From assembly GCA_030427805.1 (NCBI GenBank), contig JAUICP010000001.1, forward strand, positions 620,001 to 684,000: DNA of 64,000 nt, written 5' to 3'. The position numbers and the translations under genes are program-made. The stretch is from Bdellovibrionia bacterium (GTDB lineage Bacteria; Bdellovibrionota; Bdellovibrionia; Bdellovibrionales; JAGQZY01). The notes beneath the pieces are model-generated. The model had not been told where the DNA came from. It did not search any database and was given only the letters and a program-made list of their open reading frames with translations. Of this stretch, positions 42,763-52,620 are shown in pieces (position 1 is the first letter of the stretch; every line of letters begins with the position of its first letter).

Positions 42763-44657
42763 TTTTCTTTAGTTTGGAAGTGATGAGAATACTGAATGGG
42801 GGCCGGTATTTGTAAGCTCTTCAATACAACTCGAACGAGTTCTATTTCTTCTTCTTTAACTTCTTCATCAGCGTAGACACAGCTCATGAGTCCTTCGAGA
42901 AGCTTTTCTTTTCCTTGAGGATCGAGTTTAGCGAGTCTTTGAAATGCATCGAAGAGATAATCGAAAATTAAGAGGCCTTCACCGGGGTGATTAATAACTT
43001 CGCCGTAGATTTCCTGACTGGCTTTCTCAAAGGCGAGTTTCGGGTTTTCTGACTCTAGAGATAGAAAATGCAATACGAGTGCAATACTCGATTTACTACC
43101 CTTTAAAGATTTTTGTCCTTTATTAAATTGATCATCGCTGGGTCGAAACGAGTTGTGAACGAGAACGTAAATACAAAGCTCTAAGCTTCTAATTTTTTGA
43201 TCCCGCATAATAAGTGCTTTAATCACTTTTATAATTTTAGTTTTGCGAGAGTCCTCTGCCATTCTTAAGTCTCTAAGGCAGACTTCGACGAGGGTGAGCA
43301 TTTCTGCGATTGATTCTAGAGGTTCAATTTGCTTTTTACACTGGTTTACGAGTTCTTCAGAAAAATCTTTAAAAGCAAAATCGATATTATTAGAGTTTTC
43401 GTCGAATTTATCCAAAATAAGGTAGAGTCTTATCTCGGCCAGTTCTAACAGGGAATCCAGGTCTAGAGTTTCTGATTGAGGCTCATCCTTTGCTTCAGGG
43501 GCTTCAACTCCCATAGCGGTTAGAATAGTTTGAGCCACCATTAGATCCTTGGGGTCAATAGAGCCTATCTTTTTGTTAATGGGATGATCGGCCTCTTCCG
43601 AGATTTCGGTTTTCTTTTTTTGAGGTTTGGAATTATTGACTTCAGGAAGTTTCATTTTGAAGAGATTGGGGTCAATATTGGCAATTCTCTTTTCGAGGCT
43701 GGGGTGGGTAGCTAGCATCCCAGAGAAAAAATTAAATTTTACGGCTGAATCGAAGAACATGTGCGACATTTCTTCAGCTTTATTGTTATCGAGAATTCCA
43801 TGTTCGGTGTTACCGCGTATTCGCAATAGGGCACCACCGATTCCGTGGGGGTTTCGTGTGAACTGAACTGCCGATGCATCGGCAAGAAATTCCCTTTGTC
43901 GACTGACGGCCGCTTTGATCAGACGGCCGACAAAAAATCCAAGGTAACCAATAATGAGTAGTGTGAGGCCAATGGCAAGTATTACGAGTTTACCCTGGCC
44001 ACTATCTTTACTAGAACTTCTAGAACGTCCCATCGAGCGAAGCATTAGCTCGCCAAGAAGTGAAATAATAAGTATGCCGTGGAGAACTCCAATCAATTTA
44101 ATATTAATTCTCATGTCGCCATTGAGGATATGACTGAATTCATGGGCGACGACCCCCTGGAGTTCATCACGGGTTAGTTTTTCGAGGCACCCTCGGGTGA
44201 CCGCAACGACGGCGTGATCAAGATCGTAACCGGCGGCAAAGGCATTAATCCCGGATTCATTTTCAATGACATAGGCATCTGGAATTGGTGTGCCCGATGC
44301 AATGGCCATTTCTTCAACGACATTGAGATAGCGTTTAACGAGGGGATCTTTTCTGAGGAGGAGGGCATTGACGGCTCCCATGGACTCCGCCACCGCAGGT
44401 CCCCCTTGTCGCAGTTGCGACGTCTTGTACAGTGATCCACCGATAATCACGATTAATGTGACTATGTTGGCTCCCAAGATGAACTCAAGTGGAGTTTGAA
44501 TGGGATCTATATTGCCTTCTGAATTGAGCATGTACTGGAACAAAAGGTGAACAACGAGGCTAATGGTAATGCACATACCGATGATGGCCATAATAAAATA
44601 GGCCACCAACTTTTTGGTATTAACCTTTGCTTTTCGTTGTTCTTCAAAAAACTGCAT
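42759..44657 (-). CDS. M48 (HtpX-like) membrane metallopeptidase with long C-terminal extension
   Basis: 632 residues. Two N-terminal membrane segments (19-40, 60-75), then the M48 catalytic core with VVAHEFSHILNGD (HEFSH 172-176) and, after two more membrane segments, QREFLADASAVQFTRNP supplying the third zinc ligand Glu. LAD and the domain order match HtpX, a quality-control protease. The last 330 residues are not part of HtpX: a charged linker (about 340-380) then helical repeats ending in CVYADEEVKEEEIELVRVVL, which resembles a TerB-like acidic motif. It lies 6 bases downstream of lemA, a common pairing. Confidence 0.85.
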   Translation of the reverse strand: MQFFEEQRKAKVNTKKLVAYFIMAIIGMCITISLVVHLLFQYMLNSEGNIDPIQTPLEFILGANIVTLIVIIGGSLYKTSQLRQGGPAVAESMGAVNALLLRKDPLVKRYLNVVEEMAIASGTPIPDAYVIENESGINAFAAGYDLDHAVVAVTRGCLEKLTRDELQGVVAHEFSHILNGDMRINIKLIGVLHGILIISLLGELMLRSMGRSRSSSKDSGQGKLVILAIGLTLLIIGYLGFFVGRLIKAAVSRQREFLADASAVQFTRNPHGIGGALLRIRGNTEHGILDNNKAEEMSHMFFDSAVKFNFFSGMLATHPSLEKRIANIDPNLFKMKLPEVNNSKPQKKKTEISEEADHPINKKIGSIDPKDLMVAQTILTAMGVEAPEAKDEPQSETLDLDSLLELAEIRLYLILDKFDENSNNIDFAFKDFSEELVNQCKKQIEPLESIAEMLTLVEVCLRDLRMAEDSRKTKIIKVIKALIMRDQKIRSLELCIYVLVHNSFRPSDDQFNKGQKSLKGSKSSIALVLHFLSLESENPKLAFEKASQEIYGEVINHPGEGLLIFDYLFDAFQRLAKLDPQGKEKLLEGLMSCVYADEEVKEEEIELVRVVLKSLQIPAPIQYSHHFQTKEN

Positions 44658-44663
44658 AGCGAA

Positions 44664-45260
44664 TTAAAAGGAAACCTTAACTGCTTGACGTTCTTCGGGA
44701 GAATCAACTTCGAAAAGCTGTGCCGCTTGAAAGTTAAACATTCCTGCAAAAATAATAGTTGGGAACGTTTCTCTTTGCGTATTGTATGTCATAACGCTGT
44801 CGTTATAAGCCTGACGGGCAAAAGAAATCTTATTCTCAGTAGATGTCAGCTCTTCCATAAGATTATTCATGCTCGAATCAGACTTAAGATCGGGATAACT
44901 TTCAAAAAGAGCAAAGAGCTTACCCATAGAAGATCCAAGTTGTGCCTCTGCATTCATGAGTTGCTTCACATCGGCTGGATTCGAAGGGTCACCCGCCATT
45001 TTTTGCTGAGCACTAACAGCTCCATTTCGTGCTTGTATTACCGCCTCGAGTGTCTCTCGTTCGTGAGCCATAAAGGCTTTGGCCGTTTCTACCAAGTTAG
45101 GGATGAGATCGTATCTTCTTTTGAGTTGCACATCAATTTGCGCAAACGCATTTTTAAATTGGTTTTTCAGTCTAACAAGTTTGTTGTAAATTCCGATAAC
45201 GATCATCGCAAGAACACCGATGATGACCACTACCACAATCAATCCGATTAAGGCTGTCAT
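44664..45260 (-). CDS. lemA: LemA family protein
   Basis: 198 residues: one N-terminal membrane anchor (LIGLIVVVVIIGVLAMIVIGIYN) then a four-helix bundle with family signatures YNKLVRLKNQFKNAFAQIDVQLKRRYDLIPNLVETAK, FESYPDLKSD, ENKISFARQAYNDSVMTYN and FPTIIFAGMFNF, listed as separate blocks. LemA proteins are surface or inner-membrane scaffolds of uncertain role, often next to HtpX as here. Strong CAAAGGAG-type ribosome site (AAAGGAGAAAT) precedes the ATG. Confidence 0.93.
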   Translation of the reverse strand: MTALIGLIVVVVIIGVLAMIVIGIYNKLVRLKNQFKNAFAQIDVQLKRRYDLIPNLVETAKAFMAHERETLEAVIQARNGAVSAQQKMAGDPSNPADVKQLMNAEAQLGSSMGKLFALFESYPDLKSDSSMNNLMEELTSTENKISFARQAYNDSVMTYNTQRETFPTIIFAGMFNFQAAQLFEVDSPEERQAVKVSF

Positions 45261-45340
45261 TTATTTCTCCTTTAAAAGACCCCTATAGCATCCAGAATTT
45301 ATGGGGAATTGTCTAGGCAGATCGCCGAAAATTTGGTGGC

Positions 45341-46141
45341 TCAAATCTTGGTTACAGGTGGGTGGGCCCAAGTTTTACGATCTAAAGTCCAAAGGGTTAT
45401 CGTCTTGGTTTTTAGGTCATCCAGGTTATCGGGAACTGGGCTTAGATGGAGGTCGGCATAGGCAATTTCAGAAAGGTCTGAGGGTAGGTGAAAAAAGACT
45501 CGGGTGGTTGTTTTACCCTTCACCGTGTAAGAAAAGGCATTTTCGATGGGAACCTTATAGGACCTCCCTTTTTTGAGAATCTGTGAAGCCTTCAACCAGA
45601 GATTGAGCTGAATACCTAGAATAGCAAAAGTCATTACGAAGATGGGAATAACAAACAGAAGGACGATCCAGTTTCGAACAAAGTGATTTGGGAGAACTTT
45701 TTTTGGGGCCAATTCGGACCAAAAAAACTGGTCCTTGTCACCGACACGGAATAACTCGGGAGTGTAGAAAAAGGCGATCGCTCCATTTTCTAACTCAACG
45801 GTGTAGCCATTCACCTTTCCCTTTCCCCGGGAGTATTTTTTGTGTTTAACAATTTGCCCTTCGATTTGTTCACCATGAATTATGGGTACGAGTTCTTTGT
45901 AGCCGTTAAATAATAGATAAGCGAAGATCGCAGCTAATAAGAGAATCATTGCGCTGAAGAAAATCAGAATAAGAGGTTTTACTTGCCCAAGACATTGCTT
46001 GCTCTTGGTTGTTGAATACCAGTCTTTTAAATGCTTTTTATTAATTCTTTGTCCATAAAAATGAATAAGCCACTTTACGAAGCCGAGGGCGCCAAGGGTC
46101 GCACCGAATGACAGTAAGGATGCTAAGATGAGTTGATCCAC
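45341..46141 (-). CDS. DUF3592-like membrane protein
   Basis: 266 residues with membrane segments near 5-20, 55-80, 155-180. The periplasmic loop (GEQIEGQIVKHKKYSRGKGKVNGYTVELENGAIAFF, in parts) and the return to a paired membrane segment resemble DUF3592 proteins, whose function is unknown. No catalytic motif. It starts convergently near nothing else; upstream is the adenosine deaminase gene's tail at 46203. Confidence 0.5.
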   Translation of the reverse strand: MDQLILASLLSFGATLGALGFVKWLIHFYGQRINKKHLKDWYSTTKSKQCLGQVKPLILIFFSAMILLLAAIFAYLLFNGYKELVPIIHGEQIEGQIVKHKKYSRGKGKVNGYTVELENGAIAFFYTPELFRVGDKDQFFWSELAPKKVLPNHFVRNWIVLLFVIPIFVMTFAILGIQLNLWLKASQILKKGRSYKVPIENAFSYTVKGKTTTRVFFHLPSDLSEIAYADLHLSPVPDNLDDLKTKTITLWTLDRKTWAHPPVTKI

Positions 46142-46202
46142 GGCTTTAGCTTATTCGAAATAAAGAGTCGAATCAAAGCTCACCGAGCGTAGGGTCTAGG
46201 GC

Positions 46203-47195
46203 CTAATCAAAGTGCTTAGAAAAGTAATTTTTTTCGCTTGCGGGCAAGAAGCTCGCGGCAAAGGCTAATTGATTCATGTGTTTAAATTCATCAGCGGTGA
46301 AGCCAAAGTACTTTTGACAAATTTGGTACTCTTTTAAAATGTCAGTGTCAAAAACTGCAGGGTCATCGGTATTGATCGAAAGTGAAATACCGGCATCATA
46401 AAGCTGTCGAATGGGGTGGTTTTTCAATTCATCTACACCTTGAGTAATCCAGTTACTGGTGGGACAAACCTCAAGGTGAATATTTTCTCTCTTGAGAAGA
46501 TCAATAGTGGCTTGATCCTTAATAGCCTGAATACCGTGGCCAATTCTCTGGGCGCCGAGGAGTTCAATTGAGTCTCCGATATTTTTAATGGAAGCTTGAG
46601 AGTTCACTTCGCCCGAGTGAATGGTTACTGGAAGGCCCAAATCTCTGACTTTCTTGAAAAGACCGGTAAAAAGGTGACTATCGTAATTATCCTCATCATC
46701 GGCAAGGTCGACGCCTATAAATGCTTCTTTATTTGCTTCAATAAACTCCCAAACCTTTTCTAGGTCTTTGATGGGCTTCGTTCTTTGAAATATAGCAATC
46801 AAGCCCACAGAGATATTTGAGGAGTCCTTGGGAAGACCACCAATAATGCCCTTAAGAATGGACTCCATTTCCATGTCGTTGAGGTCGGCTAAAAAGGTGG
46901 GGGCAAATCGAAGTTCGAGGAGTTTGATTCCCTGGTCGATGGCTTCATCGCAGGTCTCTCTGATGATCTGGCTGATTCTTTCAGGAGTATTGAGGATCCT
47001 TGATGGGTCTAAAAACTTGTGGAGAACTTCGGCTAGATTTTGCGAAGGGCTGTCCAAAACCAGGTTCTTTTTAAAGGAGGCGAAATCTTGCTTTTCTCCG
47101 TCCTCCTGCGCCATTTTATAGAGGCTATTCCAGTCAAAACTCATTTCCAGATGACGGTGAAGTTCAACTTTTGGCATCGACGCGATTTCTTGCAC
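46203..47195 (-). CDS. add: Adenosine deaminase (metal-dependent hydrolase)
   Basis: Deaminates adenosine or adenine-type purines. Zinc and catalytic residues: HRH (H13, H15) in KVELHRHLE, TIHSGE (His and Glu), RIGHGI, and NTDDPAVF (Asp pair). The order and 330-residue length match the adenosine/adenine/AMP deaminase family; the HxH region reads HRHLEMSF rather than HVHLDGAL, so the exact substrate (adenosine versus adenine) is uncertain. It is divergent from the transketolase gene. Confidence 0.88.
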   Translation of the reverse strand: MQEIASMPKVELHRHLEMSFDWNSLYKMAQEDGEKQDFASFKKNLVLDSPSQNLAEVLHKFLDPSRILNTPERISQIIRETCDEAIDQGIKLLELRFAPTFLADLNDMEMESILKGIIGGLPKDSSNISVGLIAIFQRTKPIKDLEKVWEFIEANKEAFIGVDLADDEDNYDSHLFTGLFKKVRDLGLPVTIHSGEVNSQASIKNIGDSIELLGAQRIGHGIQAIKDQATIDLLKRENIHLEVCPTSNWITQGVDELKNHPIRQLYDAGISLSINTDDPAVFDTDILKEYQICQKYFGFTADEFKHMNQLAFAASFLPASEKNYFSKHFD

Positions 47196-47297
47196 GGATC
47201 TCCTCCTTTAGAGCCTTTAAGTCCCTTGAAAACCTTGACGCAAAATTACAAAAAAGGCAGAGTTCATCAAGATGATTTTGCAATAAAGGACATTCTT

Positions 47298-49322
47298 ATG
47301 GATCGATTGAAAATTCCTCAAAGACTCGCCGGAAACCCTGAAAATCAACCCAAGTACGCTCAGGTGATCAAGAGCAAAAAAGGGGAGCAGATTACTCTTG
47401 CTGACCCCAATGCCACTCGGGCCCTCGTCGCTCTAATGGATATGGCCGCCGTGATCGGTGGAGCTGCCAGTCACTTCGGTGGACCAGCTGCCTTTGCAGA
47501 AATCATGTCGGCTCTTCACGGTTTTGCCTTCAAAACCTCAAAAGAAAAGGGCGGTCAGTGGTACGATCATTTTCATTTGGTCAACGATGCCGGACATTGC
47601 GAAAATGGAATATATGCTCTCAAAGCGAATTACAATTTTGGGGGATTGAGTATCGATCAGCTTATGGAGTTTCGATCGATTAAGAGCCCTCTTACAGGGC
47701 ATGGTGAAGTCGATGCCTATCCAGAAGGGGTTTATGTTTCTAATGGGCCCTTAGGTTCGGGTCTACCCCAAGCCCAGGGACTCGCTTTTGCAGACGCCCT
47801 ATCGAAAAATCCAAGAGTTACAGTGACAGCTATTTCTGATGGTGGATGTATGGAAGGCGAAGCCAAGGAAGCATTTGCCGCAATTCCAGGTCTTGCTGCT
47901 GCCGGTAAGTTGGCGCCATTTATTTGTATCATTAGCGACAACAATACAAAACTGAGTGGTCGAATCGACCAAGAGGCGTTTTCAATGTCTGGAAGTTTCA
48001 CTTCGCTCGGGGATTTGGGTTGGGAAGTGATAATAGTAAATGAAGGTCATAATTTAGAAAAGTGTTATCAAAGTATTGAAGAGGCCTACGAAAAAGTATT
48101 GGCTAATCCTAAGAAACCAATTGCACTTCACGTAAAGACGATTAAAGGCAAGGGAACGAAAGCCACAGAAGAATCCGCTTCGGGAGCCCATGGCTTTCCG
48201 TTAAAGAAGGCCGATGAGCTGACCCAGTTTCTTGCTGAAATTTATTCCGGCCAAGCTGTGCCAGAGGAGATGAGTCATTGGATTGGCAAAATCAAAGAGC
48301 GGGAATCCGCAAAGCCTAAATCCTCGTCGACTTCCGATATTCCGAAAGAAAAGATTCAAGTGGGAATCACTCAAGCCATGGTAGATATGCGCAAAAAAGG
48401 TTTTCCCGTGGTCTCTATTTCTTCTGACTTAGCTGGTTCGACTGGTACGGCCGGATTTAGAAAAGAGTTTCCTGAATTTTCTCAAGATGTGGGTGTGGCT
48501 GAAGCCAATATGGTCAGCATGGGAATTGGCTTATCAAAGGCGGGATATATTCCCGTCGTCGATACTTTCAGTCAGTTCGGTGTTACTAAAGGGAGCTTAC
48601 CAATCATTATGAGTAACCTATCAGAGGGACCGGTTATCGCAGTTTTCTCCCACACAGGCTTTCAAGATGCAGCCGACGGTGCTTCTCACCAAGCACTCAG
48701 TTACTTTGCAATGCTTTCGGCAATTCCGAAGGTGGATGTTTATTGTTTAACCTCTTCTTCAGAAGCTTATGCTTTGATGGCTCAAGCCATTGAAAAGTTC
48801 GCTGAAGATAGAAGGCAAGGTGAAGTTCCCCATAGCCAGATTTTCTTTTTAGGTAGAGAGAACTTTCAAAGAACTTATCTCGATGAAAACTATAGTTATG
48901 AGCTCGGAAAAGCTCAGGTACTTGTCGATCGGGCAGATCAATTTGATCGCTCGGTAACCATTGCCGCTGCTGGTTCGCTACTGCCCCAGGCGATAAGTGC
49001 GTCTGAAATTTTGGCTGCAGAAGGTGTGGGCTCTATAGTAATAAACCCTTCAACCATTAATCGTCCCGATGTTTCGTGTTTTCAAGATGCCTTGAGAAAA
49101 ACCGATGGCCGACTCGTTACTCTTGAGGATCATCGTTCAATTGCAGGCATGGGTTCGATGCTTATTCATCGATTGAATAACGAGGGAATTGCCACTCGTT
49201 CAAGAAGTTTAGGTGTGGGCGATCAGTTTGGTCAGAGTTCCTATACGGCGATTGAGCTTTATCAAAAACATGGCCTTGACGACCAATCGGTTGTTAGAGC
49301 TGCTAAAACTTTGATTGAGTAA
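47298..49322 (+). CDS. tkt: Transketolase
   Basis: Two-carbon transfer in the pentose-phosphate pathway, supplying erythrose-4-phosphate for aromatic synthesis. ThDP-binding motif: ISDGGCMEGEAKEA...DNNTKLSG. TGHGEVDAYPEGVYVSNGPLGSGLPQAQGLA, in parts, and GVAEANMVSMGIGLS, VDTFSQFG, SHTGFQDAADGASHQALS cover the N-terminal, pyrimidine and active-site His regions. 674 residues. ATG 47298 with AAAGGA seven bases upstream is chosen; the frame is open further upstream only through the add gene's start. The sequence is a divergent branch compared with E. coli TktA. Confidence 0.9.
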   Translation: MDRLKIPQRLAGNPENQPKYAQVIKSKKGEQITLADPNATRALVALMDMAAVIGGAASHFGGPAAFAEIMSALHGFAFKTSKEKGGQWYDHFHLVNDAGHCENGIYALKANYNFGGLSIDQLMEFRSIKSPLTGHGEVDAYPEGVYVSNGPLGSGLPQAQGLAFADALSKNPRVTVTAISDGGCMEGEAKEAFAAIPGLAAAGKLAPFICIISDNNTKLSGRIDQEAFSMSGSFTSLGDLGWEVIIVNEGHNLEKCYQSIEEAYEKVLANPKKPIALHVKTIKGKGTKATEESASGAHGFPLKKADELTQFLAEIYSGQAVPEEMSHWIGKIKERESAKPKSSSTSDIPKEKIQVGITQAMVDMRKKGFPVVSISSDLAGSTGTAGFRKEFPEFSQDVGVAEANMVSMGIGLSKAGYIPVVDTFSQFGVTKGSLPIIMSNLSEGPVIAVFSHTGFQDAADGASHQALSYFAMLSAIPKVDVYCLTSSSEAYALMAQAIEKFAEDRRQGEVPHSQIFFLGRENFQRTYLDENYSYELGKAQVLVDRADQFDRSVTIAAAGSLLPQAISASEILAAEGVGSIVINPSTINRPDVSCFQDALRKTDGRLVTLEDHRSIAGMGSMLIHRLNNEGIATRSRSLGVGDQFGQSSYTAIELYQKHGLDDQSVVRAAKTLIE

Positions 49323-49330
49323 AATAAGAA

Positions 49331-49359
49331 AAAAGAGAAAGTCTTAGGCTTTCTCTTTT
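49331..49359. terminator. Bidirectional terminator between tkt and tatA
   Basis: Perfect 11-bp stem AAAAGAGAAAG/CTTTCTCTTTT (49331-49341, 49349-49359), loop TCTTAGG. On the minus strand it is followed by a T-rich run. The tatA stop codon lies in the loop and stem. Confidence 0.65.
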
Positions 49360-49577
49360 GAATTTTCTTTAGCGGATGCTTGGGCGGCTTCTTCTTCACC
49401 CTTGTCGATTTTTTCTTTCTCTTCAGTAACATCGATCGAATCGTCTGTACTGATTCCCTTTTTAAATCCATTGATGGCTTCACCCAGTGATTTACCGAGT
49501 TCAGGGAGTCGTCTTGCTCCAAATAAAAGAACAACAACAAGTACGATAATTAAAATTTGCCATACAGATACGCCCAT
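49344..49577 (-). CDS. tatA: Sec-independent translocase component TatA/E
   Basis: 77 residues: short N-terminal membrane helix (WQILIIVLVVVLLFGA) leading through the FGxxKLP-like FGARRLPEL hinge into the amphipathic helix GKSLGEAINGFKKG, then an acidic Lys/Glu/Ala tail. This is the TatA family layout; TatB would be longer. No tatB or tatC is adjacent, so TatA is encoded alone. Exports folded, twin-arginine proteins. Confidence 0.88.
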   Translation of the reverse strand: MGVSVWQILIIVLVVVLLFGARRLPELGKSLGEAINGFKKGISTDDSIDVTEEKEKIDKGEEEAAQASAKENSKEKA

Positions 49578-49818
49578 ACGAGATGCCTCCGATACTTCTT
49601 ATTATGACAATGACTGGGTCATTTCTCTAGGGGCATTTAAAAAATCCCCTAAATTCAGCCCTTTATCCTTATATTTAGGGCCTTGGTAAAGGATTTTTTC
49701 TTATTTTAAGACATTTGGACTCGACCTTGGACTCAAGACCAAGCAGTCGCCTTGACCTTTTCCTAACAAAATTACCAACTATTTATAGGGACATTCGGAT
49801 ATTTCTAGGGGGTCAAGG

Positions 49819-51315
49819 ATGAGCTCATTTTTTAAGCGCATACTTTCTGCATTGTTTTTATGCACACTGATGCTTTCATGTGCAAAAGAATCAAAGGTTG
49901 CTGATGACTTGTACTTGGGTGTCGATCCTCCCCCAGCAGATATTCCTGTAGTTCCCGTGGGAGCATCCAATGAGATAGTTGATGATTGGAAAGGACTCAA
50001 TCCGGTCGATCCCAATCAGCCTGATCGAAGTTATAAAAACATTTGGGTGAGAATGTTTCCTGTAATGACAGCGCCCTACCGAGATCCCTATCCCTTAACT
50101 GAGAATATTTATAGAGCTGAGCTTTATAATTCAAAAGGCATAGAAGTCCGCAATGAACAAAATGGAAATCTTATAGCAAGTGGTAAGAAGATCGTCTTCC
50201 AATTTGATCGCAATAATATTTTTGTCGATGGTCGACGTCTCGATCTTGATGTTTATTGGTTTGTTCCAAAGGACAAAGATGTATTTACGACAGTGCGTTG
50301 GGACCGAGGAAAAACAGATGAGATGCGTCTCGAATTGCGCGGTGAATTTGTAAACAAACAAACGACATACTCAAAGAACATAGTGCCTAAGCTCGTTCGC
50401 GAGAATGAAAGCCGGAGCTTTGTCGTTTCAAAAATGATTGAGGACCAAGCCAGAGAAAACGTATGGTCGATCATTAACGTTCTTCCTGTAAATGATTATC
50501 TCCTGGCGGTCGTTCCATCAGAAGTCATTCACTCGTGGCATGATCAGGCTTTGCGAGCCCAAGCGATCGCGGCCAGGACTTATGCTCTTTTTGAAATGAT
50601 GGAATCGAGAAAAATCATTCAAAGAAAATGGGACGTGGACCCGACAACGTGGTTTCAAAGTTATCGCGGCCAGTCTTTTCAAAAAGGAAATGGTTCACTG
50701 AGGGTCATGGAGGTTGAACGCACAAGTCGAGCGGTTGAAGATACTGCCAACTTAGCTCTATTTCATGATAACGAAATTTTGAAAGCCTATTTTTCGAGTA
50801 ACTCAGGTGGTATCACTTGTCGTGCGGATGAGTGTTTTAATGCTGATAGTAATCCCGACTATCTTGTCATCAAGCCAGATGTAGAAGGCATTCGTGATGA
50901 GACTGGAATCACCGGTACTTGGGGTAAAGACGCAAGACTCACTCGCACGAATCTCATTAGAAAGCTTCAAGAGAAGGGGATTCCCACCAGTGGATTTAAG
51001 CAAATTGAATCGGGTGTAAAGGGTCCCAGTGGCAGAACTTGGCAAATTAAGGTTGTCTACACGGATGGTCACGAAACTCTTCTTTCGAGGGAAGATAGCC
51101 GATCTTTTATGAGTTTGTTTGGTGGCGTTCGCTCCTATTTATACGAACTTTCCCCCATGAAGAACGGTTGGCAGACTGTTGTTGGTCACGGTTTTGGCCA
51201 CGGGGTGGGGATGTCTCAATGGGGTGCCCAGCTTTTTGCCCTCAAAGGTAAAAGGGCCGAAGAGATCGTTACCTATTACTACGAGGACTCTGAGCTTCTC
51301 GATATGACTCGGTAA
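49819..51315 (+). CDS. SpoIID/LytB-domain lipoprotein, predicted lytic transglycosylase
   Basis: 498 residues with lipobox LMLSC (lipid Cys at 21). The N-terminal 150 residues are a beta-rich spacer. The SpoIID domain follows: LPVNDYLLAVVPSEV, ALRAQAIAARTYAL, and at the end VVGHGFGHGVGMSQWGAQL with the catalytic-region histidines; the Glu of PSE is the expected catalytic residue. These enzymes cleave denuded peptidoglycan glycan strands. In a Gram-negative cell it would act from the outer membrane in wall remodelling or division. Confidence 0.9.
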   Translation: MSSFFKRILSALFLCTLMLSCAKESKVADDLYLGVDPPPADIPVVPVGASNEIVDDWKGLNPVDPNQPDRSYKNIWVRMFPVMTAPYRDPYPLTENIYRAELYNSKGIEVRNEQNGNLIASGKKIVFQFDRNNIFVDGRRLDLDVYWFVPKDKDVFTTVRWDRGKTDEMRLELRGEFVNKQTTYSKNIVPKLVRENESRSFVVSKMIEDQARENVWSIINVLPVNDYLLAVVPSEVIHSWHDQALRAQAIAARTYALFEMMESRKIIQRKWDVDPTTWFQSYRGQSFQKGNGSLRVMEVERTSRAVEDTANLALFHDNEILKAYFSSNSGGITCRADECFNADSNPDYLVIKPDVEGIRDETGITGTWGKDARLTRTNLIRKLQEKGIPTSGFKQIESGVKGPSGRTWQIKVVYTDGHETLLSREDSRSFMSLFGGVRSYLYELSPMKNGWQTVVGHGFGHGVGMSQWGAQLFALKGKRAEEIVTYYYEDSELLDMTR

Positions 51316-52620
51316 TTAACTTCGAGATCTTTGGTATTTCTTTTTGCGTTTTTTCTTGCGGCGTTTAGCCTTTTCATCCTCGATAGAGGAAATTTGGTCG
51401 ATATTTTCATTGTAAAGATTGTGCCAGGTATTGAGTTTTCTCGGGTGGATCAGGCAATCAGCCTCGGCAAATTGCAAGGCCAAACAAAACCCTTCATTTT
51501 TGAGGAGCGCCAGTTGTCGACTGGGGGTTCGTTGATTAAATGAGTCCAATCGATCGAGGACATTCAGCAATTGAATAGCGCGTGCAACAGATTGCTGTTC
51601 GTATTTAAACATTCCCAGTTCGTCGCGCATGATTTGCGAATAGAAATCATCCTCTAAAAAGTGATTGCTCGACGGAAATTTTTCAGGAATCTCGTCATTG
51701 AGAGTTCTGAATATGGCATAAAGGAAGAGTCCAAAAATTTGAATGTTGTCACTCAAATCGTCTCTAAACTTTAGATAATGTTTGAGATTATTAAAAAAGG
51801 CTTCTGCGACACCTTCTTGCATTAATACATCGTGAAGGCTTGGTATGACATACCTGAGAACGTCTAAGTCGAAAGCTTCGGCAAAGGCGAGTTCTGGATG
51901 TGCGAGTCTTAGAATTTTTAAAAGCTCCTCGCGCTTACGAGGTAAGACTGAAAACTTCAAAGTTTCTGCTTGGGACTGCATGGCCTCTCTGAGTTCGGGC
52001 TCAATGCTGAACTGAATTTTATGGGCTAAGCGTAGGGCTCGCAAAATTCGAATGGGATCTTCTTCGAGGCGCTGGTAGGGGTCGCCGATCATTCGAATCA
52101 TCCGCAACTGAATGTCACGAAGACCTTCGTTGTAATCGATGAGATCCTCTTTAACGGGATCGTAAAACAAACCATTAATGGTAAAATCTCTTCGAGTCGC
52201 GTCTTCTTTGGGACTTCCAAAAAGATTGTCCTCTAAAATGGGACCCACATCGGGGATGTCCTCTTCGGGCGGCTGCTTGCGAAAGGTCGCAACTTCGTAT
52301 TGGTGATCGTCTCGCTTAACTAGGACGAGGCGAAATCGTTTACCGATAATATACGATTGGTAAACCTGCTTTTTTACTTTTTGTGGCGGGGCTGACGTAG
52401 CGATGTCGAAATCTTTTGGCGTAATACCAATGAGTAAATCACGAACACATCCACCAACGAGATAAGTCGTATACCCGCCTTTTTGCAATGCCTTAACGAT
52501 GCCTAGGGCGTGTGGATCAATCCATGCTTTATGAAGGGATGGCTTATTCACGGGGCTCGTGCTAGTAGATGAAGTAGCTTTACTATCTGTTTGAGATTCC
52601 TCTTGGAGTTGAGATGTCAT
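51316..52620 (-). CDS. pcnB: Poly(A) polymerase I-like nucleotidyltransferase
   Basis: 434 residues. Class II nucleotidyltransferase motif LVGGCVRDLLIG with DFDIAT (metal Asp pair), followed by RRDFTINGLFYDP, DYNEGLRDIQLRMIRMIGD and EEDPIRILRALRLAHK. The DFTINGLFYD block and the Arg/Lys-rich C-terminus (KRRKKKRKKKYQ) favour poly(A) polymerase over CCA-adding enzyme; both remain possible. The first 25 residues are low complexity. The start codon region overlaps the divergent hydrolase gene by 7 bases; a GTG about 25 codons in is an alternative start. Confidence 0.88.
   Translation of the reverse strand: MTSQLQEESQTDSKATSSTSTSPVNKPSLHKAWIDPHALGIVKALQKGGYTTYLVGGCVRDLLIGITPKDFDIATSAPPQKVKKQVYQSYIIGKRFRLVLVKRDDHQYEVATFRKQPPEEDIPDVGPILEDNLFGSPKEDATRRDFTINGLFYDPVKEDLIDYNEGLRDIQLRMIRMIGDPYQRLEEDPIRILRALRLAHKIQFSIEPELREAMQSQAETLKFSVLPRKREELLKILRLAHPELAFAEAFDLDVLRYVIPSLHDVLMQEGVAEAFFNNLKHYLKFRDDLSDNIQIFGLFLYAIFRTLNDEIPEKFPSSNHFLEDDFYSQIMRDELGMFKYEQQSVARAIQLLNVLDRLDSFNQRTPSRQLALLKNEGFCLALQFAEADCLIHPRKLNTWHNLYNENIDQISSIEDEKAKRRKKKRKKKYQRSRS

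Noticed and set aside
44547-45251. 234-codon plus-strand open frame opposite lemA
   Set aside because: Shadow of lemA and the M48 start; product is His/Cys-rich without family features.
47040-47297. N-terminal extension of the transketolase frame
   Set aside because: It runs antisense through the add start region, lacks transketolase similarity, and a good ribosome site precedes ATG 47298.
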